NCBI GenBank assembly: GCA_963751395.1
Contig: CAVVUC010000001.1
Location: forward strand, 868,001-932,000
Reading direction: 5' to 3'
DNA: 64,000 nucleotides
DNA from: CAVVUC01 sp963751395
Lineage (GTDB): Bacteria > Verrucomicrobiota > Verrucomicrobiia > Chthoniobacterales > Chthoniobacteraceae
Within the stretch, counting starts at the first letter, position 1; the number at the start of each line of letters is the position of its first letter. This document shows, one piece after another, positions 1 to 8,642 of the stretch. The notes under the pieces are model-generated. The model was not told the origin of the DNA. It worked only from the letters and a program-made list of their open reading frames with translations, and ran no database searches. Both the position numbers and the translations under genes were made by a program.

Positions 1-21
1 CACCAACGCAAAGAACCACAC

Positions 22-384
22 ATGCATATAATCAAACTGATCCTGCAAATCGTAATCGCGCTCGGCATCCTCAATGTCTGGCTTCTGCGCTTTGGCAAAG
101 CGAGCGCGTGGCGCGGTGGTTCGGCTGCCAACATGAGAGAAGAGTTTGCCGCCTACGGATTGCCGGGCGGCGCCATGTATCTTGTCGGATTCCTGAAAGT
201 GCTTTGCGCCCTGCTCTTGCTCGCCGGCATATGGGTTCCTTCTGTGACCATGCCGGCAGCCGGTCTGATCGCCCTGCTGATGCTGGGCGCAGTCGCCATG
301 CATTTCAAGATCGGGGACCCTCCTAAGAAGTCGTTGCCCGCCGCCACCATGCTCGTCTTGTGTCTGCTGGTGGTATTTCTCTAA
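22..384 (+). CDS. DoxX-like small membrane protein
   Basis: A 120-residue protein that is almost entirely hydrophobic, with about four predicted membrane segments (residues 3-22, 50-70, 75-95, 105-120). The size, the segment pattern and the short polar loop with Gly-Asp-Pro-Pro before the last helix resemble DoxX/DoxX-like quinone-associated inner-membrane proteins. No catalytic residues can be named. It lies 119 bases upstream of the photolyase gene on the same strand, so co-transcription is possible. The family assignment is by general resemblance only; other four-helix small membrane families remain possible. Confidence 0.6.
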   Translation: MHIIKLILQIVIALGILNVWLLRFGKASAWRGGSAANMREEFAAYGLPGGAMYLVGFLKVLCALLLLAGIWVPSVTMPAAGLIALLMLGAVAMHFKIGDPPKKSLPAATMLVLCLLVVFL

Positions 385-503
385 GCGGGAGCGATTCAGT
401 TCGAGCTACCGCGTCGCGCGAACCGGGCCGGCAAATTGCCGGATCGCCTTCGCCACCGTTTCCGGCTCTTCCTCCGGTGCGGAGTGAGCGCTTTCCTCGA
501 GCC

Positions 504-2126
504 ATGAAAGCCATGAAGAAACAGCCTCTGCCGGAGAAGCCGCGCGCGGCGACGCGAAATCTTGTGCTCGTTCTTGGCGACCAGCTCGACGAGCGCTCCG
601 CAGCCTTCGATGGATTTGACCCAAGCACAGATGCCATCTGGATGGCCGAGGTCGCTCATGAGTCGGAAAAGGTCTGGGTGTCGAAACCGCGCATCGCGAT
701 TTTCCTCTCGGCGATGCGTCACTTTCGCGATGCCCTGCTGGCGCGCGGCTGGCGGGTGTTTTATCGCGCGCTCACTGCGAAGTCCGCGGAGTGGAGCGGC
801 CTGGCAGGCGACGGCGACGGAGAGACCTTTGCGATACAGCTCGCCTGGACGATCGCAAAGACGCAGGCCGCGAAGCTCATCATCGTCGAGCCTGGCGAGT
901 GGAGTGTGCGCGAAGAAATCGCCACGGTGGCGCATGCTGCCGGGGTGCCGTTGGAGGTTCGCAGCGACCGTCATTTTCTATGCGCCGCGGAAGAGTTCGC
1001 CGCTCACGCGAAAGGCCGGAAGCAATTGCGCATGGAGTATTTCTACCGCGAGATGCGTGTGAAAACCGGCGTGCTCATGGACGGTGACAAACCCACCGGC
1101 GGTGAGTGGAACTTCGACCACGACAATCGCGAATCCTTCGGCAAGAACGGCCCCGGTCTGCTCCCCGCCCCGCGCCGCTTCCCGCCGGATGCGACGACGC
1201 GCGAGGTGCTGGCAATGGTGAAGGCGCGGTTTGCTAGGCATCCGGGCGAGTTGGAAAAGTTCGACTGGCCGGTGACTGCGTCCGAGGCGCGTGAGGCACT
1301 CGATGATTTCATCGCGCACCGGCTGCCCGACTTCGGGCGATGGGAAGATGCGATGTGGTCGGGCGAGCCGTGGCTTTACCACTCGCGGCTCAGCGCCGCG
1401 CTCAATCTCAAACTGCTCGATCCGCGCGAGGTTCTCGCCGCTGCGGAACGCGCGTGGCGCGAGGGACGCGCGCCGATCTCCAGCGTCGAGGGCTTCATCC
1501 GGCAAATCCTCGGCTGGCGCGAATACGTGCGCGGCATCTACTGGCGCTTCATGCCCGGCTACGTCGAACGCAACACGCTCGGCGCCGATCAGCCGCTGCC
1601 GCCCTTCTACTGGACCGGTGAAACGGAGATGAACTGCCTGCACCTCGCGCTCCGCCAGACGCTCGACCACGGCTACGCGCATCACATCCAGCGGCTCATG
1701 GTCACCGGCCTCTTCTCGCTGCTGTTCGGAGTGCGCCCGCGTGAAATCCACGAGTGGTATCTCGCCGTCTATGTCGATGCCGTGGAATGGGTCGAACTTC
1801 CGAACACGCTGGGCATGTCGCAATACGCCGACGGTGGCGTGATGGCGTCGAAGCCCTACATTGCGACCGGCAAATACATCCAGCGCATGTCGAACTACTG
1901 CACCGGATGCCGGTTCGATCCCGCCGAGCGCACCGGCCCGCGCGCGTGTCCCTTCACCACGCTCTACTGGGATTTCCTCCTGCAAAACGAGCCATCGCTC
2001 GCGAAGAACCCGCGCATCGTCATGCAAGTGCGCAACCTCAAGCGGCTCAGTGCTGAAGAGAAAGCCGACATTCGCAAGCAAGCCGGCCGGGTTCGAGCAG
2101 ACTGTGGAGTCAAGGCGGACGGTTAG
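504..2126 (+). CDS. Iron-sulfur bacterial cryptochrome/photolyase (FeS-BCP, PhrB-like)
   Basis: About 540 residues from the ATG at 504; the open frame extends upstream to 360, but the region before 504 is Arg/Pro/Ser-rich and does not resemble the family. The N-terminus LVLVLGDQLDER is typical of the COG3046 photolyase-like family. Near the C-terminus the protein has CTGC and, 13 residues later, ACPF, and an upstream NCLHLAL cysteine. Together these give the four cysteines that hold the 4Fe-4S cluster in the FeS-BCP group, whose characterised members repair (6-4) photoproducts using FAD and a lumazine antenna. The length is normal. It probably acts in light-dependent DNA repair in the cytoplasm. 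The exact lesion preference cannot be read from sequence. Confidence 0.9.
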   Translation: MKAMKKQPLPEKPRAATRNLVLVLGDQLDERSAAFDGFDPSTDAIWMAEVAHESEKVWVSKPRIAIFLSAMRHFRDALLARGWRVFYRALTAKSAEWSGLAGDGDGETFAIQLAWTIAKTQAAKLIIVEPGEWSVREEIATVAHAAGVPLEVRSDRHFLCAAEEFAAHAKGRKQLRMEYFYREMRVKTGVLMDGDKPTGGEWNFDHDNRESFGKNGPGLLPAPRRFPPDATTREVLAMVKARFARHPGELEKFDWPVTASEAREALDDFIAHRLPDFGRWEDAMWSGEPWLYHSRLSAALNLKLLDPREVLAAAERAWREGRAPISSVEGFIRQILGWREYVRGIYWRFMPGYVERNTLGADQPLPPFYWTGETEMNCLHLALRQTLDHGYAHHIQRLMVTGLFSLLFGVRPREIHEWYLAVYVDAVEWVELPNTLGMSQYADGGVMASKPYIATGKYIQRMSNYCTGCRFDPAERTGPRACPFTTLYWDFLLQNEPSLAKNPRIVMQVRNLKRLSAEEKADIRKQAGRVRADCGVKADG

Positions 2127-2230
2127 CGCGCAAACGTCTCCCGCCGCCTCTTGGATACGCGGGCAGGGTAAATTTTCAAAAATAATTCAGGCACCCGGCT
2201 TGTTGCCGCCAGCGTTTAGCTTGATACGGA

Positions 2231-2243
2231 GCCAATCATTGGC
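2231..2243. promoter_or_regulatory. Short palindrome upstream of the fasciclin gene
   Basis: GCCAATCATTGGC is a perfect 6+1+6 inverted repeat 36 bases before the ATG of the fasciclin gene at 2280. Its position fits an operator or a small 5' hairpin. No matching second site was noticed, so a regulatory role is only a guess. Confidence 0.25.
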
Positions 2244-2279
2244 CCCGCAACTTAACAACTAACTCAAAACTATAATCCT

Positions 2280-2762
2280 ATGAAAAAGTCATTCCTAACT
2301 GCCGCAGTTCTTACCGCGGCACTCACCCTGATCACTAACAACCTTCGGGCATCCGAAGAGAAGACCGTTGTCGGCGTTGCTGCCGGTGCCGGACAGTTCA
2401 ACACTCTCGTCGCAGCCATTAAAGCCGCGGGGCTGGTTGATACCCTGAACGGCAAAGGACCGTTCACTGTATTCGCACCGACCGACGAAGCCTTCGCCAA
2501 GCTCCCCGCAGGCACGGTCGATGATCTGCTAAAGCCTGAGAACAAGGCCAAGCTGACGTCAATCCTGACCTACCATGTGCTGTCCGGCAAAGTTATGGCT
2601 GCGGATGTGAAAACCTCCAACCCCAAGACCGTGAATGGCAAGGAAGTATCCATCAAGGTGGACGCAGGCAAGGTTACGATCGGTGAAGCCAATGTGGTGA
2701 AGACGGACATTCCCGCAAGCAATGGAGTAATCCACGTCATCGACGCCGTGCTTATCCCCTGA
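2280..2762 (+). CDS. Secreted fasciclin (FAS1) domain protein
   Basis: The 160-residue protein starts with a signal peptide (MKKSFLTAAVLTAALTLI, cleavage probably after about residue 25) followed by one FAS1 domain. The conserved H1 box appears as GPFTVFAPTDEAFAKLPAG and the H2 box as NGVIHVIDAVLIP. Conserved YHV lies between them. Single-domain bacterial FAS1 proteins are exported and are thought to mediate surface adhesion or matrix contacts. The gene stands alone, with hemB convergent downstream. Family assignment is secure; the biological role is not. Confidence 0.93.
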   Translation: MKKSFLTAAVLTAALTLITNNLRASEEKTVVGVAAGAGQFNTLVAAIKAAGLVDTLNGKGPFTVFAPTDEAFAKLPAGTVDDLLKPENKAKLTSILTYHVLSGKVMAADVKTSNPKTVNGKEVSIKVDAGKVTIGEANVVKTDIPASNGVIHVIDAVLIP

Positions 2763-2985
2763 CGAACCAACTGTGCGGGGCTGGCGGTTCAATACCCCAG
2801 CTCCGCGCAGGTTCCATTGCTCTTGGAGTGAAGACAGCTTCAAACAACAAACCTTTGCACCATGTCCAGAGCCTCATCCGTTTCGCTGTTCAACCGAACC
2901 GGACAAATTGAACTCGACCGTGGCAGGCGCGCTCTTGTTCACGACCAGATGCGAGTCATGCATTCGCGCCATCAGCCAAATGGTA

Positions 2986-4002
2986 TTATTTCATCCAACC
3001 GAGGATGTCCCGGGCTGAATACGTCACGATCAGGTCCGCGCCGGATCGTTTGAAGGCGGTCATTGTCTCCATCACCGCCGCGCGCTCGTCGAGCCAGCCG
3101 TTTTGCGCGGCGGCCTTGAGCATCGCGTATTCGCCGCTCACGCTGTAAACGGCGGTCGGCATCTGGAAGCGCTCCTTCACGCGCCACAGAACATCGAGAT
3201 ACGGCAGCCCCGGCTTGACCATGACGATGTCCGCCGATTCCTCGATGTCGAGTGCGACTTCGCGCAGCGCCTCGGTCGCGTTGGCCGGGTCCATTTGGTA
3301 TGAACGCCGGTCGCCGAATTGCGGCGCGCTCTCAGCCGCGTCACGGAAAGGACCGTAAAACGCCGAACAAAACTTCGCCGCGTAACTCATGATGATCGTG
3401 TCCGGAAAACCCGCGGCGTCGAGTTGCTCGCGAATCGCGCCGACGCGCCCGTCCATCATGTCGCTTGGCGCGACAATGTCCGCGCCTGCCTCCGCGTGCG
3501 ACACGGCCGCCTTTGCGAGCAGTTCCAGCGACTCGTCGTTCAGAATCTTCGCCATCCGCCCTTCGCCGTCCGCCATTTCCACCACGCCGCAATGCCCGTG
3601 GCTCATGTATTCGCAGAGGCACACGTCGGTGATCACGACCAGCTCCGGCAGCTCACGTTTGATCGCGCGGACGGCGCGTTGCACAATGCCATTCCCGGCG
3701 TAGGCCTGTTCCGCGCGTTCGTTTTTTTCCGACGGAATCCCGAAGAGCAAGACGCTTTGCACTCCTTCGTTCGCGACGGCCGCTGCTTCAGCGACGAGTT
3801 CATCGACGGTGAGTTGAAAGACGCCCGGCATGCTCGGGATCGCAGTCCGCGCGCTGATTTTCTCGCTCACGAACAGCGGCAGGATCAAATCGTGCGCGTG
3901 CAGGTGGGTTTCGCGCACGAGGTTCCGAATCGCCGGCGAAAAGCGGAGGCGGCGCGGGCGGCGTTGAAGGTTGCGGTTCGAGGGTTCAGGGTTGAGAGGC
4001 AT
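2986..4002 (-). CDS. hemB: Delta-aminolevulinic acid dehydratase (porphobilinogen synthase)
   Basis: The enzyme condenses two 5-aminolevulinate molecules to porphobilinogen in the tetrapyrrole pathway. It has 338 residues, the normal length. The metal-binding cysteine motif DVCLCEYMSHGHCG lies near residues 126-139. The two Schiff-base lysines are recognisable in SYAAKFCSAFYGP (about K210) and MVKPGLPYLD (about K263). The start is divergent from coaX with only 18 bases between the two ATGs, so the promoters of both genes must lie largely inside coding sequence. The first 15 residues (MPLNPEPSNRNLQRR) look derived from a simple repeat, so a slightly later start is conceivable. Confidence 0.97.
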   Translation of the reverse strand: MPLNPEPSNRNLQRRPRRLRFSPAIRNLVRETHLHAHDLILPLFVSEKISARTAIPSMPGVFQLTVDELVAEAAAVANEGVQSVLLFGIPSEKNERAEQAYAGNGIVQRAVRAIKRELPELVVITDVCLCEYMSHGHCGVVEMADGEGRMAKILNDESLELLAKAAVSHAEAGADIVAPSDMMDGRVGAIREQLDAAGFPDTIIMSYAAKFCSAFYGPFRDAAESAPQFGDRRSYQMDPANATEALREVALDIEESADIVMVKPGLPYLDVLWRVKERFQMPTAVYSVSGEYAMLKAAAQNGWLDERAAVMETMTAFKRSGADLIVTYSARDILGWMK

Positions 4003-4020
4003 CGCGAGAGTTGGTAGTTA

Positions 4021-4803
4021 ATGGCAATTCCCTTGAACTCTCAACTCCCAACTCGCGCTGCGCAGCCCGGTTTCCTGCTCATCGACATCAGCAATTCCTA
4101 CACGAAATTCGTGCGCGCCTCTTCCCAGTCGCTTCGCGGCAGGGTCTCGCGGCTGCCAACGCGCGAGCTGACCGCGAACGATTTTTCGCGGGCCATCCGC
4201 GGCTGGCGCTTCGATACAGTCGTGATCTCGTCGGTCGTGCCAGAAGCGGAAAAAGCCCTGCTGCGGGTGCTCAAGGACGCCCGCGTGCTTCGCGTCTGTC
4301 CGAAATTGAATCTGGGCGTCGGCATCGACTACCCGCATCCGAACACGATCGGGCCGGACCGCCTGGCAAATGCCGCCAGCGCCGTCGCGATCTACGGCGC
4401 GCCGGTTGTCGTGGTCGATTTCGGCACGGCGGTCACGTTCGACATCATCTCGCCGGAGAACAAGTACGTCGGCGGCGTGATCGCACCCGGCCTGGAAGTG
4501 ATGACCGATTATCTTTACCAGCGCACCGCGCTCCTGCCGAAAATCGATCTTCTCGAACCGGTCTCCGCGATCGGCAAGTCCACGCGCGATGCGATGATGG
4601 CGGGTGCGGTGTTCGGTTACCGCGGGCTTGTGAAGCAAATCCTCGCCGAAATCCGGCGCGAGCTTTCATCCTTGAAAAAGGTGAAAGTCGTGGCGACAGG
4701 CGGATACGCGGAATTGATCGCGGCGAAATTGCCGGAGATTCAATTCGTGCATCGGAACCTCACGCTCGAAGGGCTGAGGACGATTGGTCTGCTGAACTTG
4801 TAG
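4021..4803 (+). CDS. coaX: Type III pantothenate kinase
   Basis: Phosphorylates pantothenate, the first step of coenzyme A synthesis. It has 260 residues with the ASKHA-fold motifs of CoaX: LLIDISNSYTKF (phosphate 1, residues 18-29), DFGTAVTFDII (phosphate 2) and GGVIAPGLEVM. The usual Asn-Thr after the first Asp-Ile-Gly is Asn-Ser here and the Gly is Ser, a mild departure from consensus. The N-terminal ~17 residues overlap a Leu/Gln/Pro simple repeat. The gene is divergent from hemB and convergent with nagB, with a long palindromic repeat between. Confidence 0.95.
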   Translation: MAIPLNSQLPTRAAQPGFLLIDISNSYTKFVRASSQSLRGRVSRLPTRELTANDFSRAIRGWRFDTVVISSVVPEAEKALLRVLKDARVLRVCPKLNLGVGIDYPHPNTIGPDRLANAASAVAIYGAPVVVVDFGTAVTFDIISPENKYVGGVIAPGLEVMTDYLYQRTALLPKIDLLEPVSAIGKSTRDAMMAGAVFGYRGLVKQILAEIRRELSSLKKVKVVATGGYAELIAAKLPEIQFVHRNLTLEGLRTIGLLNL

Positions 4804-4820
4804 AGGGGATTCAAAAACCG

Positions 4821-5068
4821 TCATTCTGAGGCGTTCACAAAACGGGGTTTTGCCGGCGGCGGTGATGATGTCGTGGCGCAGGTGGATCGGGCGCTCCGCG
4901 CGCGATGCGTCTGCCAGCCGCCGCAGGCGCATTCTGATTTGCTGCTTCGCAGGTTGGGGTACGCATCGCCCACCCATTCGACAAGCTCAGGACAGGCTCC
5001 GTGGCCGATCCACCTGCTCACCATTGCCGCCGCCGGCAAAACCCCGTTTTGGGAATGCCTTAGAATGC
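4821..5068 (+). repeat. Long palindromic interspersed repeat, copy 1
   Basis: A ~248-base imperfect inverted repeat between the convergent genes coaX and nagB. Outer arms run from CATTCTGAGGC (4822) through an AAAACGGGGTTTTGCCGGC block to about 4880, and the mirror image ends at 5067. Inner arms are 4881-4909 and 4962-5013, around a ~52-base centre that includes GCATTCTGATTTGCTGCTTCG. The right inner arm holds a 27-base short repeat (4974-5000, core TTCGACAAGCTCAGGACAGG) absent from the same place in copy 3. As RNA it would form one very long hairpin and may act as a bidirectional terminator. Related copies lie at 8345-8622 (reverse) and 35014-35289. Confidence 0.85.
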
Positions 5069-5095
5069 CACTGGTTTAGGACGCCCGCCACCGTC

Positions 5096-5896
5096 TCAAC
5101 GAACGGGGAACGTGTTCTCGTGCTGGAACGCCGGCTTGTTCGCGTAAACATGCCGGTAGTAATCGCTGCGCTTGAGCAGTCTGGTGGCTTCCTCGTCCAC
5201 GATGACAGTCACCTGCGGATGCATTTGCAGAATCGAAGCAGGCACCGTCGCAGTGACAGGCCCCTCGACCATCGCGGCCACGGCCTCCGCTTTTTCCGCG
5301 CCAAACGCGAGCAGCAGGCATGAGGCTGCTTCCAGGATCGTTCCGAGTCCCATCGTGATCACATGGTGCGGCACGGTTTCGCCGGCTGAAAAAAAGCGGC
5401 GGTTCGTCTCGATCGTTTCCGGCATCAGTGTCTTGATCCGGGTGCGCGAAGCCAGCGACGAGGACGGTTCGTTAAACCCCAGATGGCCGTCGCACCCGAT
5501 GCCGAGCAACTGGAGATCGATCCCTTCAGCCGCGCGGATGTGCATCTCATATCGCTCGCACGAGGCCTGCACATCGGCAGCCATTCCGTCCGGGACGTAG
5601 GTGTGACCGGGGCGCAGGTTCAGATGCTCGAACAAATGCTCCTGCATGAAGTGGTGATAGGAAGCCGGGTGCTGTGGCGGCAGGCCGACATATTCGTCGA
5701 GATTGAAAGTTGTGACGCCGCTGAAATCGAGGCCCTCCTCCTTGTGCAACCGGATCAGTTCCCGGTAAAGATCGAGCGGTGTCCTGCCGGTGGCCAGACC
5801 AAGAACGCAACGCGGTTTCCTGCGGACCAGCGCCGCAACCATGCCGGCTCCAAGCAGGCTGCCGGCTTTCCGGGTGGGTTGGATGATGATTTCCAT
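5096..5896 (-). CDS. nagB: Glucosamine-6-phosphate deaminase
   Basis: Converts glucosamine-6-phosphate to fructose-6-phosphate and ammonia. The 266-residue length is standard. Diagnostic motifs are TFNLDEYVGLP with the following HPASYHHFM, and LLGIGCDGHLGFNEP, which contain the catalytic Asp and His. The gene starts 8 bases after the PIG-L deacetylase stop and is transcribed with it. The pair suggests amino-sugar catabolism in which the upstream deacetylase supplies the deacetylated sugar. Confidence 0.96.
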   Translation of the reverse strand: MEIIIQPTRKAGSLLGAGMVAALVRRKPRCVLGLATGRTPLDLYRELIRLHKEEGLDFSGVTTFNLDEYVGLPPQHPASYHHFMQEHLFEHLNLRPGHTYVPDGMAADVQASCERYEMHIRAAEGIDLQLLGIGCDGHLGFNEPSSSLASRTRIKTLMPETIETNRRFFSAGETVPHHVITMGLGTILEAASCLLLAFGAEKAEAVAAMVEGPVTATVPASILQMHPQVTVIVDEEATRLLKRSDYYRHVYANKPAFQHENTFPVR

Positions 5897-5904
5897 GGCC
5901 TGAA

Positions 5905-6774
5905 CTAGCGGCCGGGTTGACGCGAAAGCTTCCCGCGCACGTCGGCTTCAAATTTCACAATGAAGTTCGCAACATATTCGGCGATGTCGAGCGATGGATC
6001 GGCGACGAGCGGCGTGAGATCCATCGCAAGGGAAACCATCGTGGCCTCGTCGGGTTGGTGCGGATCAAGAAACGTCGCGTTCGCGCGCCGCCGCCCAAGT
6101 GTCGCGAGGTCGTAGCGTTTGCCGCCGGCGATCTGCGACTCGAAGACGGTTCCGAGTTCCCGCGCGAGGTTTTCGTTGGCGCTCACGTCGTGAATCACCT
6201 TGTCCTCATCGGGCAACCAGTCGAGGCCGCGCCAGACTTCACAGCCAAAAACGCGCCTGGGTCGATCTTCCGCCGGCATCGCACGCATCGCCTGCAAGGC
6301 TGCGACCACGACGGCAACGTGCGTCTCGTGCTTGTCGGCGGGATTGTGCGTGTAAACAACCCGCGGCCGGGTTGCGGCCAGGATTTGCCGGAGGTCGCCC
6401 GTCAGCGAAGTGGTTTGCGCATTTTTTAACTCGGAGCTGTCGTAACCGAGCTGGAACATCGCACCGTAACGGCCGACGATGGCGGCATTGTCCTGCTCGC
6501 GCCTGCGCTCTGCGCGCATTTGTTCATCGGTGAAATTCGCAAACCGGCCCGTGCGTGCGCTCCCCGCGCCATCCGTGCAGGTGACGCCGCCGAACCACTC
6601 GTCCGCGCTGTTGTAGCAGGTGACGATGCCGTGATACGCCATGAATTCGAGGTCGTCCGGATGCGCGCCGATGCCGAGGTGCGTGATGCGATCAAGCGCC
6701 GTGTCCGGCGGCTGGCCGTCGGGAATGAACAAGTGGGCGTTCGCGTTGCGCAGCTTCATCGGGAGGGAACTCAA
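5905..6774 (-). CDS. PIG-L/LmbE family de-N-acetylase
   Basis: A 289-residue protein with the zinc-binding motif GAHPDDLEFM near residue 33 and the downstream HETHVAVV segment that gives the third metal ligand. Family members remove N-acetyl groups from GlcNAc-containing substrates, including GlcNAc-PI, GlcNAc-Ins, bacillithiol precursors and diacetylchitobiose. It is the first gene of a two-gene unit with nagB, which favours a free amino-sugar or its phosphate as substrate. That substrate is an inference from context. No signal peptide is seen, so it is probably cytoplasmic. Confidence 0.85.
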   Translation of the reverse strand: MSSLPMKLRNANAHLFIPDGQPPDTALDRITHLGIGAHPDDLEFMAYHGIVTCYNSADEWFGGVTCTDGAGSARTGRFANFTDEQMRAERRREQDNAAIVGRYGAMFQLGYDSSELKNAQTTSLTGDLRQILAATRPRVVYTHNPADKHETHVAVVVAALQAMRAMPAEDRPRRVFGCEVWRGLDWLPDEDKVIHDVSANENLARELGTVFESQIAGGKRYDLATLGRRRANATFLDPHQPDEATMVSLAMDLTPLVADPSLDIAEYVANFIVKFEADVRGKLSRQPGR

Positions 6775-6990
6775 AAAAATCTGAGATCATTTGAACAACA
6801 GAGCAGGGAGCTTGTCGAATGTTTCAGTTTAGGGGGGAGATTCGGGATTGCGCATGTTTTTTGTTTTGCTGTCTGGTTTGTTGGCCATGCGCTTCCCGAA
6901 TCTTTTCTGTACCGATCACAGCAGTTCCCCTGGATGGCTGCCTGCTAATCGCTTGCGCGGGAGCGGCTTCTGTGTTCAGCATGGCGCACC

Positions 6991-8319
6991 ATGAACGGCG
7001 CTCTGCTCGGCATCCGCGGTTTTCTCATCGACGCGCCGCAGTTCGGAAAACTGCGCGCGTGGAGCGATGGCGCGCTCGTCCTCGAAGACGGCCTGATTGC
7101 GGAAGTTGGCGATTACGATTCTCTGCGGGACAAACCGCGCCGTGAGGAAATCCGGTGGCTCCACTCGAATCGCATGGCGGTTTTTCCCGGGCTGATTGAC
7201 TTGCACACGCACCTGCCGCAATACCCGGCGGTTGCGCGCGGTCAGTCGGATTTGCTGCCGTGGTTGCAGCAGCACATTTTTCCGCTGGAGCGCGAATTTA
7301 CCGGGGCGAAAGCGCGCAAGGAAGCGGCGCGGTTTTTCGAGGAACTGGCCCGCAACGGCACAACGACGGCGATGGTTTACGCGGCGATTTTCGAGGACAG
7401 TTGCGATGCCGCGTTCGAAGCGGCCCAGCGAACCGGCCTCCGCGTGATCATGGGAAAAGTGATGATGGATGTCGGTTCCTACGGCGAGTTGCACCCTCAG
7501 AAAATCCTCTCCCAATCGCTGCACGAGAGCGAACGGCTTTGCAAGAAGTGGCATCGGGCCAATGGCGGTCTGCTCGACTACGCGTTCAGTCCGCGATTCG
7601 CGGTGAGTTGCAGCGACGACTTGATGCGCGGGGCTGCCGAGCTTGCCAATCGGCATTCCGCCTACATCCAGACGCACCTCGCCGAAAACCTCGATGAGAT
7701 TGAAAAGGTGCGGAACCAGTTCACCTGGGCGGCAGACTATACCGATGTCTATGACAAGTGCGGCCTGCTTGGGCCGCGCACGGTGCTCGCGCATTGCATC
7801 CATCTTTCCGATCGCGAGCGGGAGGTGCTGGCCGGCACTCGATCGAATGTCGCGCATTGCCCGACGGCGAATCTTTTTCTCTCAAGCGGCATCATGCCAG
7901 TGGACCGGCTTCTGGGCGACGGCATCTGTGTCGGTCTTGGCAGCGATGTCGCCGCCGGGCCTGAACTCAGCCTCTGGCAGGTGATGCGTTCGGCGATCGA
8001 GTCGCAAAAGGCGCGCTCATTTTATGAAAAGGACGTGCGTGTTCCCTCTCCGGCGTCAGCTTTGTTCATGGCGACCCAGGGCGCTGCGGAGGCTCTCGGA
8101 AAGGGTGATGCCATCGGCTCGTTCGAGGTCGGCAAGGAGGCGGACCTCACGGTGGTCGATTTCGGCGCGCTTCTCCCCTATCGGAAAAAAGCGCACGCCG
8201 ATCTGAGCGCGGAGGACATCCTGAGCCTCTGCATTTATCGCGGCGGACCGCACGCAATCGTTGAGACCTTCGTGCGCGGCAAGTCGGTTTACCGCGCTCC
8301 GAATCCAGAGCTGTTTTAG
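6991..8319 (+). CDS. guaD: Guanine deaminase
   Basis: An amidohydrolase-superfamily enzyme of 442 residues. The metal site motif is LIDLHTHLPQYP, followed by LLPWLQQHIFPLE, a segment characteristic of guanine deaminases rather than generic amidohydrolases. Later metal-site motifs are QTHLAEN, LAHCIHLS and GLGSDVAAG. It hydrolyses guanine to xanthine in purine salvage or degradation. The ATG at 6991 follows a 216-base spacer. It stands alone, with a palindromic repeat separating it from nadC. Confidence 0.88.
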   Translation: MNGALLGIRGFLIDAPQFGKLRAWSDGALVLEDGLIAEVGDYDSLRDKPRREEIRWLHSNRMAVFPGLIDLHTHLPQYPAVARGQSDLLPWLQQHIFPLEREFTGAKARKEAARFFEELARNGTTTAMVYAAIFEDSCDAAFEAAQRTGLRVIMGKVMMDVGSYGELHPQKILSQSLHESERLCKKWHRANGGLLDYAFSPRFAVSCSDDLMRGAAELANRHSAYIQTHLAENLDEIEKVRNQFTWAADYTDVYDKCGLLGPRTVLAHCIHLSDREREVLAGTRSNVAHCPTANLFLSSGIMPVDRLLGDGICVGLGSDVAAGPELSLWQVMRSAIESQKARSFYEKDVRVPSPASALFMATQGAAEALGKGDAIGSFEVGKEADLTVVDFGALLPYRKKAHADLSAEDILSLCIYRGGPHAIVETFVRGKSVYRAPNPELF

Positions 8320-8344
8320 CGTATGTTTTCAAAATACGAACCCA

Positions 8345-8622
8345 GTCATTCTGAGGCTCTCACAAAACGGGGTTTTGCCGGCGTCGGCAATGATGTCGCA
8401 GCGACTACGCAGAGCGGGTGGATCGGCCACTCCGTGGGCGATGCGTGCCCCAACCTGCGAAGCAGCAAATCAGAATGCGCCTTGAGGCGGCTGGCAAACG
8501 CATCGTGCGCGGAGCGCCCGATCCACCTTGCGCGACGGTGCGTTTTCGCCTTCCGCTTCCAACAACAGCTTTGGCAGTGGAGTTCCGGTCTCCAAGCAGA
8601 CCGGAACTGCGCTGAGAATGAC
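8345..8622 (-). repeat. Long palindromic interspersed repeat, copy 2 (reverse orientation)
   Basis: Between guaD and nadC. Read on the minus strand, it matches copies 1 and 3: the central segment with GCATTCTGATTTGCTGCTTCG, the inner arms with GTGGATCGG and GCGATGCG, and on one side the outer AAAACGGGGTTTTGCCGGC arm ending in CATTCTGAG. The opposite outer arm has diverged and carries its own small hairpin (GTTCCGGTCTccaAGCAGACCGGAAC, about 8582-8607). This copy lacks the 27-base short repeat found in the others. The element ends about 20 bases before the nadC start, so any hairpin could affect nadC expression. Confidence 0.82.
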
Positions 8623-8630
8623 GCTTGCTT

Positions 8631-8635
8631 GGAGG
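8631..8635 (+). promoter_or_regulatory. Shine-Dalgarno site that fixes the nadC start
   Basis: GGAGG at 8631-8635 is followed, 7 bases later, by ATG at 8643. This supports the ATG over the in-frame TTG at 8625, which has no such site upstream and lies at the edge of the repeat. Confidence 0.7.
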
Positions 8636-8642
8636 TGTTGTC

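Noticed and set aside
360..503. Upstream extension of the photolyase to a start at 360
   Set aside because: The extension overlaps the end of the DoxX-like gene and is an Arg/Pro/Ser-rich sequence without family similarity.
978..2081. Long antisense open frames over the photolyase, and similar ones over many other genes
   Set aside because: They mirror GC-rich coding sequence, have no domain character, and the sense gene is secure.
4850..5323. Open frames across the palindromic repeats with residues such as RQAQDRLRG or HSTSSGQAP
   Set aside because: They are translations of non-coding repeat sequence; such peptides recur wherever the 27-base repeat occurs.
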